Positions 24,983 to 37,470 of a DNA stretch of 64,000 nucleotides are shown here, in pieces. Each line of letters opens with the position of its first letter. Within the stretch, counting starts at the first letter, position 1. Location: contig VXAY01005267.1 in the NCBI GenBank assembly GCA_013399855.1, positions 250,342-314,341 of the forward strand, read 5' to 3'. The position numbers and the translations under genes were made by a program. Source of the stretch: Oxyruncus cristatus. Taxonomy: Eukaryota > Chordata > Aves > Passeriformes > Cotingidae. The notes under the pieces are model-generated. The model did not search any database. It worked only from the letters and a program-made list of their open reading frames with translations, and was not told the DNA's origin.

Positions 24983-27900
24983 GCTTTCAGCATTAGGTAC
25001 TCTCAGTGCTTCAAATGTGTGCAGAGGAATTGCCAGGGAGATTGGGAATCAAGAGGTAAATCTATGTCAACCGGAAAAGCAATCCCATTTGGGTGTCTGT
25101 CCCTGTTTGTTTTGGGGGGTTGAGGTTTGCACACAGACCCATTGTATATAAGCAGTGATTTGCCCTTTCTACCTGCAGCCAGTGTGAGCTACCTTTGTTC
25201 AGCCCTGCCTGTCAAGCCTGAGGACAGTGTTGGTGCAGCAGCTCCATGGGACAGTTACCAATGACTGATAAAAGAATAAATTCCCACTGTAGATATGGCC
25301 TGAGGTTGTTTGTGTGACCTGCCATGATGATCTTTAATATTTATTGCTGACGGTAAAGTAAGTAGGCACCAGAAACCTAGAAGAGGTTTGTTCACATAAT
25401 CTACCTGTTACAGCTCCACAGCCTGGGGCTTTTTCAGTAAAAGCCTGGACCTGAACATCACTAAGTGGAGTCATCATACAGATGAGCTCCCTTACCCCTC
25501 ATTAGTTAGGAAAAAAATAAGCTGCAGCAAAATTTTCCTCTGTGCGAGCTCCTCTAGAACCTCAGGCTTTATTCAGTCAACACTGATCATAGGGCAAAAA
25601 TATTTAATAATGGGAATAATGTTTTTTAGACTTTAAATTCCATCATGATTCCTCAGTAAAATAGTCTTTAACACAAAGTATTCAAACAATTAGAGAGGAG
25701 CCTCTGTTAGGCTATTGCTGAAGCGTGAGTGCTATCAATGCACGTCCAATAGTGGTCAAAATGCCAGTATTGAACTCTCCTCTTCCTTGGGTAACTCTTC
25801 ACCCTTTTCTTTTTTTTTTTTGCCTATATATGGTTATTCTACATGTTTTAAGTTACAGCTGAAAGAATCCCTTTGTTTAAAAGGAATGTTTATTTTATAT
25901 TTCCGAGGGAAAAAATCACTACAGTTATATACTTCTCTTTGTACTGCTTCCATTTTTTAATCAATTTCAGGTCCTAATCTCAATCTAGAAACTGTTTCCT
26001 GGGTCTTCACTGAAGAGTGGTTGAAAGTCAAGATCATCTGAATCAGCAGCAGTAGAAGAGTTCTTCAGTTAATTTAGCCAACATAATTGCCTCAGCAAAG
26101 GACATGAAAAGTTTGCCTCTGGAACATTATAAGAAACCCAAAGCTAAATATATTTACCTGTGCAAATACTAGTGAAAGAAAAAAACTTCACACAGTAATG
26201 ACATCTCCCAGGACTAAACAGCAACTGGAGCATTTGGAATTATCAAAATAAAAGCAAGGGAGAAAAAAAGGTCTTACCTATGCTCTGTAGAAAGAAAAGT
26301 TAGAATTTTATATTAATTAGTGTTGTGTTGCACAGAATATTATGGTGCCAGCAAGCTAGAAAGGGAGAGAAACTGAAAGAAAGCAATGTTTTTACATTGC
26401 TGTTCTGTATTCCTGGTATATCCTTTCTTAACATAAGTGTTAACATTAAATAGAATGCAACATGGTGCCAAATGCTTCAGAGTTGATATGGACTGTGAGT
26501 AGGCTCTGTATGTAAATGTATCATTGCAAGGATATGTGAGAACAAACCACTCCGCCTACATAGAGAGGTGTAAATAAATGCATATACTCCACATAGGACC
26601 TGATGGTAGCATGATTTTTATGTATAATCATTAAATGTTCTCAGTCCCAATTCCAAATGGATTTGTCCATTCTTTATGAATTTTTACTAAAGATATTGAA
26701 AAGGCTTGTATAGACTGCCTGAAATAATTTTGCAAAATGAGAACACATACTTTAGAGCTTCCCGGTATGAAATGGTTCGGGGAATATAGTACAGAGTTTG
26801 AATAAACCTTCAGATTCACTGATGACACATAATGGTAGGAAGGGATGGGTTGCACTATAGATTAAACAAGTGTATTTCAGTTGGAAAAAAGCCAGCAATT
26901 AAAAAACACTTTCCTTCACATTATTGAAAATGTGTGTCTGCCTGCCTTTTAATTACAGTGTGTGGAGACACTGCTGAATCACCCGACTTGGTATGTTCTA
27001 GAGAGCTTATTGTCATCATCTCCCTCCATGGACTACATCTGTCTCCTGATAAGACAGAACAAAAACAAGAGCTATGATCTGGGGCTGACTCATAAAAAAA
27101 TTCACAGACAGACAATGCATTATAGATTTTCAAACAATTAGCCTAAGCCAATATTAGTTTGCACACCAAATAACAAAATAGACCAACCATCAGATGATTT
27201 GTCTCAGCTTTAAGTCAAGCCCTTGAAAATCATACTCAACCAAAACTGTCCCCTTTGTGGAAGAACCATAATTCTACCCCCTTGTGTAAGAGGTTAAAAC
27301 ACGATTTCATTTGCTAAGAGCTTGTCCTTAATGCACGCAAAATTGAGTGGGTTTGAAATGTGATTTTCTGTGAACAAAGTCACAGACAAAATCTTCAGTT
27401 CATGAAAAATAGTAAATCTTTCATGTTAAACTAGACTAACAGCATTGATTTGGAGAGCATAATGTGACAGCGTTGTATCTCTGCTGCAAGATGAATGGTG
27501 CAAGATGAATGGTTACATGTGGAAAAATGGTTCTGGTATTTTTACCAAAAAAAGGGAGTAACAATGACGGTGTTTGAGTTTATCTTCAGAGTTGTTCTGT
27601 TCAGAATCTGTTTTCTGTCTGTGTTCTAAGTCTCATCTTCCTATGCTCATGTTTACTCGTGGCCATCTCTAAAATTTCAATGGCAAATGAATGAGTTGCT
27701 ACTAATATGTCTACAACTGTAACTTTGTAAATCTAGCTTCTCTAATCTGCCTAATTTCTTAATACTGCCAAACTTTGAAACACATAGAAAAATTTCAGTG
27801 GACTCTAAGAAGCCTCAAAAGCATGTGACAATGTTAAAGTGAACTGAGACAAAATTTGCTGATGACCTAAAGTGAACAGTAGAAGGTCAGTAGCCACATG

Positions 27901-30310
27901 CTATTTAAGACAATGGGTACCTCCTTTTCATTAGCCAATATATGTTTTCTTTTGTGAAAATGCAAGTGTTATGGGATTTATCCTTTTGATAAACTGCTAA
28001 ATTATCCACACCCTGATACTTTTGCTTTCTAAAATGTAGAAGATTCTTAAATTCATACAGAGACTTATGTTTTGCAAATTTTCTTTTTGTTTGTGTCATT
28101 TGTCCAGAGTATTTGAGAGTTTCCTGTGCTACTTGGGAGCTTCTTTTGTTTTTTGAAACAAATTTTTTTTTGTACTTGAAGATCCTGGACCATAAACAGT
28201 GGAAGTGGTCTCCATAATGTGTAGGAGGTGTATACTTGTATTTCCTTGCTACGATTACTTTAGTTTGGAAGTGATCCAGTACTTCATTCAGATACATTTT
28301 TGAGGGCTGAAAGAGCATGATCATACCTGTTGACTCTACTGAATTTCCTAGCAACCATTGTTCCTTGTTTTTCCCTTTGTGTTTTTTTACATACCCTGTT
28401 TCCCCAGTTTCCAGTAAACTGAAAAACATTCCTATTTTGGGAACTAATGACATCTCAAAGCATTAAATCTGAGCAGTGGCACAGATGCTTCTCTTCTGGC
28501 TTGTATCAATGAGATGTAAGTCACAGGACAGTAACAGATAGGATCTGGGTAGGAACTAGTCAGTTACAGTGTATATTAGTTGGTTATGATGCCCCTTCAC
28601 ATGACATAATCCTGATTTTGATGTTATGTTATACTGACCTTTAAGTTTACTGACTAAAGAGAACAGTTATGTAACCAGGATCAACTAAACCAAACAGAGC
28701 AAAAATATGAAGAGATGGAATCCAGACCTAGAAAAGTACTAGTACAGAAATATAAACTGCTGCTCAAAAATTTTGCTAACAGATCAGTTTCATTACAGTG
28801 TTAAAAATGATTTCTATTAAAAAGAGATCCTCCCACTATGATATGGTTCCTTTTAGTCTTCTGTATTAACAAAATAACTTCTTGTTATGTTAGAAAGAGG
28901 TGCTAGATGGTTCATGAGTCCATGTGGATGTGAGAACAGATGGGCAGAGGCATGTATTAGTGCTTTGTTTCCTTTTTTAAATTTACTTTAAATACCAGCA
29001 GGTGTAATATGCTTTTAAGTAGAACAGGCCCTGATTAGCTGCAAATAGCTACTGCTATTTAAAAGCATGGCCCTTCTAAGACAGGTAGTTCTGGAAGGTC
29101 TCCTGGAGCAGAGTGAGAAGGAAGGTGAGGCTAACCTGAGTAGCTGTCTCTGAAACCCAGGTTAGTCTGGGTTGGGTCTGGGGTTTCCTAGTGGTTATGT
29201 TCCTAAAAATTTCTTTATGCAGTGACTGCAAGAAGAATGGGACTGAGGACCTGAAAGAGGTATGTAAGTGGTTATAAGATCTAGCTGAACACAGAAGAGT
29301 GCTCCTTTTAATTGGAGGAGATGGAGAATGTTGTGGGACCACAGAAAAAGTAGCCTATATCACTTAAGAGCAGTCATGGGTGGTCTTCATGGTCATTCTC
29401 TCCTGATCAAGCTTGTTTTCATCTTCCAAAGGTTCAATATGTCCATCTCTGGTACCTTGAACTATCCAAGTCTTAAGTTTTCTTCCTATTTTTTTACCCT
29501 ATTTCCAGCTACCAGCTACTTGCTATTTTTTTTCCACTGCTGTGCAGTTCTTGTACTTTGAAAGCTTTAAGGTAAGGGTGACTTGAGCCTTAGTTGGCTG
29601 AAAGACCCCTATCAGTTGGACTGTGGGAGGGCAAGTGCTGCTGAGGGAACTTGAGGGTGTCTCCACAGCCCATAGAGGTAGCTGTACACATACTACACAG
29701 GCTGCCCCAGGACATCACCCTGGAAAGCTGCCATCCAGGTAGCTGCAGAGCTTTGCTGACCTAGCCCTGGTAGCAATAAGTCTTTTTGTTCCCAGATTGT
29801 TTTGGTTTGTGTTTTTTCCACCTGGGACAATTCTGTGCTGCAGCCTGAGTTCAGAGCAGAGGGTGCCCACTGATGAAGAAGGAGGCCAGAGGTCTGATTC
29901 CAGGGGGTCCAAGACTTCACCTAGGTGGATTTTCACTACCATATGCAGTTAAGTGGAACTTACTTTTATTGTAGAAGAGTGTAAAGGGGCTTGAAGCATT
30001 CTCTCTGGAAGAGAGCCTTATGTTGTGACAGATGAGCTTCTCTGGGAAGCTCCATGAGCACTCAAGACTGTGAAGAACTCTTAGGCTTTTGTTTTGTCAT
30101 TTGAGTTAAAAAGGTCAGGCCACAGGAAGCATGAAAATCTGGAATGAACACACAGTGCATGTTCTACCCAGAGAAGAGTGGGAATATGCTTGTTTACATC
30201 TTCTCTCCCCAGTTTCCTTTTGAATAGTGAGCAATGTGCCTCAGAGACTGTCCCTTGGACTTCTTCATGAGGGACTTTTCTCTCTCAAGAGGGCAGTCAT
30301 TTAGAAGCCA
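24983..30310. other. Unique non-coding stretch
   Basis: No gene recognised. It holds an exact tandem duplication of 14 bases (27485-27498 and 27499-27512) and a TATATAAG motif at about 25145 with an AATAAA 130 bases downstream. It also holds a long minus open frame (27905-28453, listed separately). Moderately GC-richer sequence at 29600-29940 could be an old unrecognised repeat. Confidence 0.45.
27905..28453 (-). other. Long open frame of unknown status (182 codons)
   Basis: An ATG-initiated minus-strand frame of 182 codons in AT-rich DNA. The product would be lysine- and tyrosine-rich, with clusters such as KKHKGKNKE and KYKKKF. I see no signal peptide, membrane segment or recognisable domain. 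Codon use looks like the surrounding composition. It could be chance, an old pseudogene or transposon debris. Splice context and conservation could not be judged. I do not call it a gene. Confidence 0.12.
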
Positions 30311-30385
30311 TTTGTTTGGATTTTTTGTTTGTTTTTGTTTGGGTTTTTTTGTTTTGTTTTTTGGTTTTTTGTTTTTTTCTTTTTC
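30311..30385 (-). repeat. T/G low-complexity tract
   Basis: About 75 bases of T with interspersed G (units such as TTTGTTTG and TTTTGGG). It is the complement-type counterpart of the A/C tracts at 8346 and 63766. Confidence 0.9.
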
Positions 30386-31474
30386 ATTTAGAGAATTCAA
30401 ATCTAATACTGGACAAATGCCCAAGAACTGGGAAAGGAAGAAGCCCTGAATTAGGTTTGAAAACCAGATAAAAATGGTATTAAATGTAATAGTTCTGTGT
30501 TGTATTAGGGAAGCCAATTGTTGCCATTGAGCAGCAATGCAAGTAGTGTATGTTGCAGATGTTGCTTGCACCCTCTACTCCAAAGTCTTTCCCAAGCCCG
30601 GAAATCCTCTTCTCCCCAAGTCCTTATTTCTAGTGCAGTTTGTGTTATTTAAATATGCTAACATGTTGAGAAGAGACTGAAAGAAACAGTCTAATGTATT
30701 ACCTACACCATTGTGGCTGCATGTCACTTCTACGTGGTGTTTTGAGCCATTTTCATTGTTCTGTATTTGCCATTCTGTCAATTGCCTTGACTTGCAGGTA
30801 TGCTTCACTACCCATTGATTGTATCTAATGTCTTCCCTGTTCTTTTCCAATGTTTCTATTTTTCCATTTCATACTTCTCTCCTCCATTTACTTGATTCTT
30901 GTCTTCAGACCTTACATCCTTCCTGATATCATCAGATTGCATTTCTACTGAAGGATAGAAGCTGTCAGGGCGCTGTGGATTATCTCACTACTTTGAGAGG
31001 GGAGAAAAAAAAAGTTGGACTTGCTTGTAGTTCTAGCTCAGTTCTTTCATCTATACATCAGTCATGGATTAACAAAGTCAACCATGAAGAGCTAGTAATT
31101 TTATTTTTCTTTTGCTTTAAAATCAAACCTTTTTGTCCAGTTCCTCAGAGTTTCCATCTCTAATATTGTCTCTAGCTCCATTTCTTGTTATGACTCCTCT
31201 GTAGACATTCATAGGAGTTAAAACACAATATTTGTCCTGAAACAAACTTCTTACATGCCAAGGAAAATAACCATTAAGACTATGTGTAACAATGCCATCT
31301 GGTGACTCCTGCCATAACCAGCTTTTTCCTCTGCCTTTGTCTCCTACTGCTTCCTGCCACCCCCAACCCCCCCAGCCTTTACTATCCATGTCATCACTCA
31401 TCTCCCTAACTCTTTTTTTTCCTTGTCTTCCCTCCTTCTCAGTCACACTATTTGTGAGGTCTGTAATGTCACTT
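30386..31474. other. Unique non-coding stretch
   Basis: No gene or repeat recognised. There is a C/T-rich stretch at about 31360-31440. Confidence 0.5.
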
Positions 31475-31549
31475 TAATCATAGAATCTTAGAATGGCCTG
31501 GGTTGGAAGGGACCTTAAAGATCATCTAGTTTCAACCCTTCTGCCATAA
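31475..31549 (-). mobile_element. CR1 LINE 3' tail, 75 bp
   Basis: Minus-strand avian CR1 3' terminus. The plus strand reads 'atcatagaatcttagaatgg' followed by 'gggttggaagggacc', 'ttaaagatcatctagttt' and 'caacccttctgccat'. This is the reverse complement of the classic 'gatgatctttaaggtccc...attctatgattct' end. It is extremely 5'-truncated, leaving only the region needed for reverse-transcriptase recognition. Confidence 0.96.
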
Positions 31550-34500
31550 TGTCTCCTTTTTATTCACATATCTTTCTCTGATGATGCCCTTCCACCACCA
31601 CCACCGTATAGGCTCAGTGCTGGATCCTTCCTCTCATTTTAGTCTGGATTGCTCTCTCCATTTGAAACTACTCCCCAAATTTTTCACCCAGTGTTCATCT
31701 CTAATGTGACTATGTTGTTTATCACCTTGTAACCCTGCCTACTGACAGGACAAACCTGTGTACTGCCTCTTATTTAACAACAACCACTTTCTACTGCTTC
31801 TCCTTTCCCATTACTCATGTTCTCTGGAGTCCAATGCAGAGGATACCTCATTAACAGGGAATAACAATAACAAGGAAATGGGATTGCTGCAATACTGCAG
31901 CCAGTGTTTCATCAACTTCTCAAAACTTATGCTTAACCAGAAAGAGTTGAAAAGAGCTGTAATTTTTTTTTTTTATATGTATGAAAGATATCTACAATGG
32001 AAGAGTTAGATATCTAGCCTCCTTTAATTAAAAAATATATCTTAAAAAAAGTTACTTCATTGTGTCTTATAAGAACCTAACATGGAAGAGATTTTTGGCA
32101 ATACATGACTAAGAAAAAAATGGCAAGTTCAGACTACAAAAGTACAGAAAAGATTTATTCATGAGAAGTAACCAGTGGAATAACTTCAGTTAGGGTGTTG
32201 AGGGCATTTCTTATCACTGCTGAAAAAGTAGGATGCAGCTGAGAATTGACATGTGGTGCTGAGGAGGTATTGCTGATAGAAGTCAAACATGATGATCCAT
32301 GCGGTCCACTAGTCCTGAACTTGTCCTGGAACTCGAGGGTCTTGGTGCAGTCATTGGCATGTGTAGACAGAAGCTGCAGGTCCATGGAAATTCAATTGAA
32401 GAATTGGATCTTGCAAGAAAAAGTGTAAGAGAAATCAAGTTTGGATGAACTCGCATCCTGGGATTTTTCTGTCCTCTGTGGAGTGCTTTCTATCTCAGTA
32501 ACTGTCTTTTCCCCAATGATATCCTGAGTGAATCTGGTTGTTGCCTGTCTTCTAAGGGTTGCACCAAACAGTAATTCTGCCTTAATACCTTTTGTTTCTC
32601 TTTCTTATTCCAATCTTTCCTATTTGTGTGATTTGGCTTTGTAGTGATGCCTTTGAAACAGGATGTCTTCTGTTTTTCTTTTCATTTGACTCTTTACTCA
32701 ACATACCTTCTATCACTATAACAAGGTGGAATGGTTGGGACCAAACTCTAGTTTATTTCACCTTTCCTTCCAAAGCTGTCTGGTGAAAGTCATCAGTTTC
32801 AAAATTACAAAATTTAAAATTGCAGATTTGTAATAAATGTTAGTACTGAAGATCTAATGATTCCCTCACTGACTTCCTTTTTCCACCTGTTTGCCTCCAT
32901 GCATGAAAACACTGTCATTCTTTTCACTGCTCAGAACTGATCTTCCTTTTCTCTTGTTGGAAGTGAAATGCAGTGGAAACAGATTATTGCAATGTTAAAA
33001 AGGGGAAAATGAATCTATGAAAGAACGAAAAAGAGGTAAACAGGCAAATTAACTCAGCGGAGATTTTAAAAAAAGAGGACCCAGTCAACTATGTATGAAA
33101 GAAGTGTGAGTCAGAAGAATGGGGAGCAGGAAATACTGGAAGGTGGTGAAAACTTGCATTCAAAAAGCTTTCCTCTCCTAAAGTTTCCTCAAAACTGTGA
33201 TTTATTTACTTCATAGGTTATGACATAGGTCTCACAGTGGATAATATTAGTCCTCATGTTCCTGTGTGCTTAGTTCTAGTTCCATATGGCACTCTTTAGC
33301 AGGTATAATCCATTACCAAATACCTACACAGCTGTCTCAAAAGCTCACAACTTCCTAGGAACGTCTGTCCTCTTTCTACTCGGAGCACCTGAATGGCAGC
33401 AGATTTCTAATAAGATCAAATATTTTTGTGAAACGCAGAATAGACCACCTTTTTTTCAATCTGCACGAAGATTCATTTTTATACTTAAGATGTTATCCTA
33501 TGATCACAGCTCATTCAAAATATGCAGCTCTGGCCATGCAAGCTTTTTTTTTTGTTTCACTAAAACTGTTCCAAGGTAGCATAATGGTCGTGAAATCCAC
33601 TGAGGAAAAAGCCTTTCTGTCAAGATTTCAGGTCATCCCAAATATACACTGTCAGGCATCTGATGTGATTTTTGGGGCTGTCTTTTGCAGGGCCGGGAGC
33701 TGGACTTCAGTGATCCTTGTAGATTCCTTCTAACTCAGGATATTGTTTCTGTGAAATAGAGCTCCTTGTGAAGGATGACCAAACACCCACTTTGTAGATT
33801 GATAACAATTTTGTGTGCTTGCCTTTGTTTTGCAATTGGGTTTAACTTCTCTGCATCATAAGTGCTTAAAAAGCATAGAAGACAAGATGAAATTACAAGT
33901 ATCCAATGTTATACATTACATTTGTATGCATACAAGGGTATAAACATGCAGGGCATGTGCCTGGACTATTAATCAAATTCTTTATTAAGCTTTTAAAACA
34001 GTATGCATCTATGAATAATGCATTATTTCATAGCATATTGTGCACCTTATTTAAAAACATGGAGCTGTCCTCCATATGTAGAATTTCATCTCCTGCATGT
34101 AGAATTTTGGGGGTGGTTCTCACAGGAGATTTATTAGAGCATCTGAAACAATTCTAATAAACAGTGAGCCATTGAATCTGCCACTTCATGAATAGAACTG
34201 GTAGTAAAGCATCCGCACAGCTGCAGGATCTATCTACAGCAATAATTTTAGATCAAGTGTTTTGTGTTTGCTTACAAAGCACCCTCTGCTGTTTGAGCTG
34301 CTACATGCTTTGTAGATAAAGTTGCTTTTTGGAAAGATCAGAAACCTTTTTTGGGGGCCCTATAAGAGCCACAAAAATATCCAGAGAGAATCTTATCAGT
34401 CTTGTACATATAATACATGTTGTGTGACTTGCATTTAGAAGTGTCATGAGGTTAGAACACATTTTGCCATATCAGTAGCTTATTCGAGTAAGAATAAACT

Positions 34501-35662
34501 TGAAACACAGCTAACAGTAGGGTTAACACTTTTATTAAGTGGGACAAAAGTTTCCATGTTTGATTGCAGAAGGATTGGCAGAAGGACAATGGAATCTCCC
34601 CCATTAGAAAATGCCTCTCCTCTCTTGACACTTGTATTTCATATGAGAGGACAATATTGAGTGGACATCAACTGCTTAACATGGCCATTATTTCACAGTT
34701 ATGGGTTTTTGCATGGATCTTGCGTTGAAGCAGAAGTCTGGAGATGGACTGAAGGAGAGGTTTTCCCGTAAACTTGTAAAAAGACCTAAATGCTGGTGTG
34801 TGCAGCTTATTTTCAAAGCCCCTATGAAGTATCATTCAGTACACCTTACTTCATTTGTGTATCTGCTCCTGTGACCAGGAGAAGTCAGTGGGATCCTGCA
34901 CTAGAGGACAGTTTCTAAATGGGAACAAAACCCATTTGGAATATTTTACACACAGGATGCTGCAGTTTTATTAGCTCACTTACACTGACTGAAAATGCAT
35001 TGCAAAGTCAAGATGAACATTAAAAGAGTAAGTCTAAGGAAACTGAAAAGAGATCTGCTATGATTGGATAACATGTAGGAAAGGAATCATCTGCACCTGA
35101 AGTTGGTGACTATCTGGTATGTCTGGTATTGAATGTCACTGGAATGAAAGGAACAAAACACTTGATTTAAGAATAACTTGCTCTCCATGTTGACTTCAAG
35201 GGCACTTGCAATATATGTTGATATTCTTAGCATGATTGAGCATGTCTAATTAATAGAGTTGCTTGGGAATTTTGCTAAGAAAAGTCACTTCAAAAGAAAA
35301 AGCAATTTCTGCAGAAACTGTAATTTTCCATGAAATAAGTGAAAGACTCAAAACAAAATACATTGTTGAATGCAATTGAAAATCAAAGCACTTCAGTTCC
35401 TTGAACTGAACACAGATATAATTCAAATTTATCTCAGATAAGGGTGATACTATAGCAAATAGTTTGCTAAGGTTTAACTGTTTAAATTTCATTTGTGATT
35501 CTTTTCAGACTTATACAGAACCTGGTAATCTTAATGCTGAACACTTGTCTCAGAAGATGGACCTTATCATGGAGCCTTATCTTGGACACATGAAACCACA
35601 AATGATTCTTGACAATTTGGGTCAACACATATTAAAGACTGGGTTGTCAGAAATACTCAGTA
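31550..35662. other. Unique non-coding stretch
   Basis: No gene recognised, and no open frame exceeds about 100 codons. There are short homopolymer T runs at about 31967 and 33545. Sequence near 34880 ('gaagtcagtgggatcctgcac') faintly recalls the sauropsid dispersed motif. Confidence 0.5.
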
Positions 35663-35739
35663 CTGATCTAGCTCTGCTCCCATTGACGTCACTGGGAGCA
35701 AGTCAATTTAACTTCAATTGGAACAAAGTCAGGCTGATG
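35663..35739. repeat. Ancient dispersed-repeat fragment containing a CRE palindrome
   Basis: Positions 35676-35699 form a 24-bp palindrome (gctcccattgacgtcactgg and following) that is self-complementary apart from one mismatched pair. Its centre is TGACGTCA (35684-35691), the full palindromic cAMP response element bound by CREB/ATF bZIP dimers. The flanks ('ctgatctagctctgctccc' and 'aacttcaattgg') resemble the sauropsid 'cattgacttcaatggg' repeat. No gene or transcription start is seen nearby, so any regulatory role is inference. Confidence 0.5.
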
Positions 35740-36924
35740 TTGAGATGTTTAGAGATCTCCACCCTGTATCTTCCTCATTGCATTAATTAATCATTGCTCA
35801 AGTTCCAGATTAATTTAATGTCTCCCAAAACATAATGAGCTTTGCTGTATTTCCTTCTTTACCGTCTCTGTCAGTTTACCAGCAATGTGGAAACATAATG
35901 GCATCTCAGTTACAAAATTTTCCATGTTTTTTCCTTTAGAATTCACTTTTGCGCAACACAGTGTATATGAGAAACACTGAAATAATTTTATGTATTTAGT
36001 CTATGGGTATGTCTTTGAAGGTCACTTTCTGTGTATTTTGAGCAACCTGAATAATCACATAATTTGGATGTTAACAATACTGTGCTCCTGATTCGAACAG
36101 TGTTCTATATGTAGAATAAATCAGTAAGGGGGAGCAAGATAAAGAAAAAATCTGAAAGAACAATATTTACAGAGACTATCTTACCAATGTGCATCTGTTT
36201 GCTCGAGAAGGAAGAAGGAAAAAAAAACAAAACAAAAACACACCACACACACACACAACCAGTTACCAGCGATGCCCAGGTCAGTCTTGTGTGATGGGTG
36301 AGCTTGTTGTGCTGTTTTCCTGAGCATTGTTTACAGCAGATGTCTCTCTTTTAAGCAGTAAAATGGAGACCTCATCTTCCTTTGCACACCAACCTAGAGA
36401 AGTCGAGTTTTTTAAAACTGACACTGTTTATGACACAGATGATGGGAAATGGTTATTTCTAGTATTTTTATCTGAAGCCCTTGCACAGTTTTGGCAGAGG
36501 CCAATTCACACTCAGCCCAACACCTCCCAGGCATGACTCAGGAGCCAAGACAGGCCAGAAGCTGACAAAGGGAAGCAAAGGTGGCATCAGCCAGTTCTGG
36601 AGGTTAAGAGATCTTAGAGTTTGGCTGCCAAGTATGGCAGCTGGGCTCAGGGATGGAGCATGGCCTGCAACTGCTCAGGTAGCTGGTGCAAATGTGGACT
36701 AAGATAGGCAAATCTCTGTATGGATGCATGGGGGGCAGTGTTACATTGGCTTGTGAAAATCCCTTAGTTGTGATAAACTTTTGTAATGAAGAAAGAACAC
36801 ATCATTGCAACAACACAAATGATGTGACAATCACAGCATTGCATAGGCTGGAAGGAAGGGACCCTGGGGGGACATGCACTCTCACCCAGCAACAGCAGGT
36901 TGCTCAGTGCCCCATATCAGGGTG
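35740..36924. other. Non-coding stretch with A-rich and CA-rich simple sequence
   Basis: Holds an A-rich tract running into a CA repeat (36210-36258). It is followed by a somewhat GC-richer segment at 36480-36720 that I do not recognise. No gene supported. Confidence 0.5.
36210..36258 (+). repeat. Compound A-rich / (CA)n microsatellite
   Basis: GA-rich sequence passes into an A8 run, AAAAC units and then (CA)n with small interruptions. Confidence 0.9.
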
Positions 36925-37470
36925 TATTTGCCTCCAAGGATGAAGTTCCCACAGCCTCTCTAGGTGACCTTATCCAATATTTGACTATTCCCATCTTAAT
37001 TTTCCCCTGTATCAGGTTGGAGTTTCCTGCATTCCAGCTAGTAACTGCTGCCTCTCCTCCTTGCAGTCTTCACCTCTGGCCCTGGCCTTCCCACGAGTTC
37101 CTAACAGAAAGTTGCAGACTGCAAAAGGATATCCCTCAGCTATTTCTTCTTAAGGCTAAACAAACCCAGTTCCCTCAGCCTTTCCTTTGTAGTCTGTGTT
37201 CCAGCTTGATGATCTGCTGCTGGAATTAATAAAGCATAGCAATACTCTTCTTGAGGAGCTACAAACAGGGCCAAATATCTGAATGCAGCCTCAGAAATGC
37301 CGAACAGAGGGGCAGGATCACTGCCCTGGAGCTGCTGGCTGCACTTTTCTCTACACTGATGCAGGCCAGGATGTAGATGGCTGCCCTTGCTGCAAGGGCA
37401 CCCTGCTGACTCCTGCACATCTTGCTGATAACCTGGGCTCACAGAGCTTTTTCTGCAAAGCTTCTTTAGA
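36925..37470 (-). mobile_element. CR1 LINE 3' region, antisense, about 550 bp
   Basis: A minus-strand CR1 fragment, recognised from its antisense phrases in the right order. These are 'cacagcctctctaggtgacc' (36950), 'ttcttaaggctaaacaaacc' (37147), 'ccctcagcctttcctttgta' (37172), 'cagaggggcaggatcac' (37305), 'ctgatgcaggccaggatg' (37357) and 'gctgcaagggcaccctgctg' (37389). All follow the known CR1 3' region between the end of the reverse transcriptase and the 3' UTR. The terminal TTCTATGATTCT end is not visible on the left, so the fragment is truncated or decayed at both ends. It is more diverged than the 60 kb copy. Open frames within it are incidental. Confidence 0.88.
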
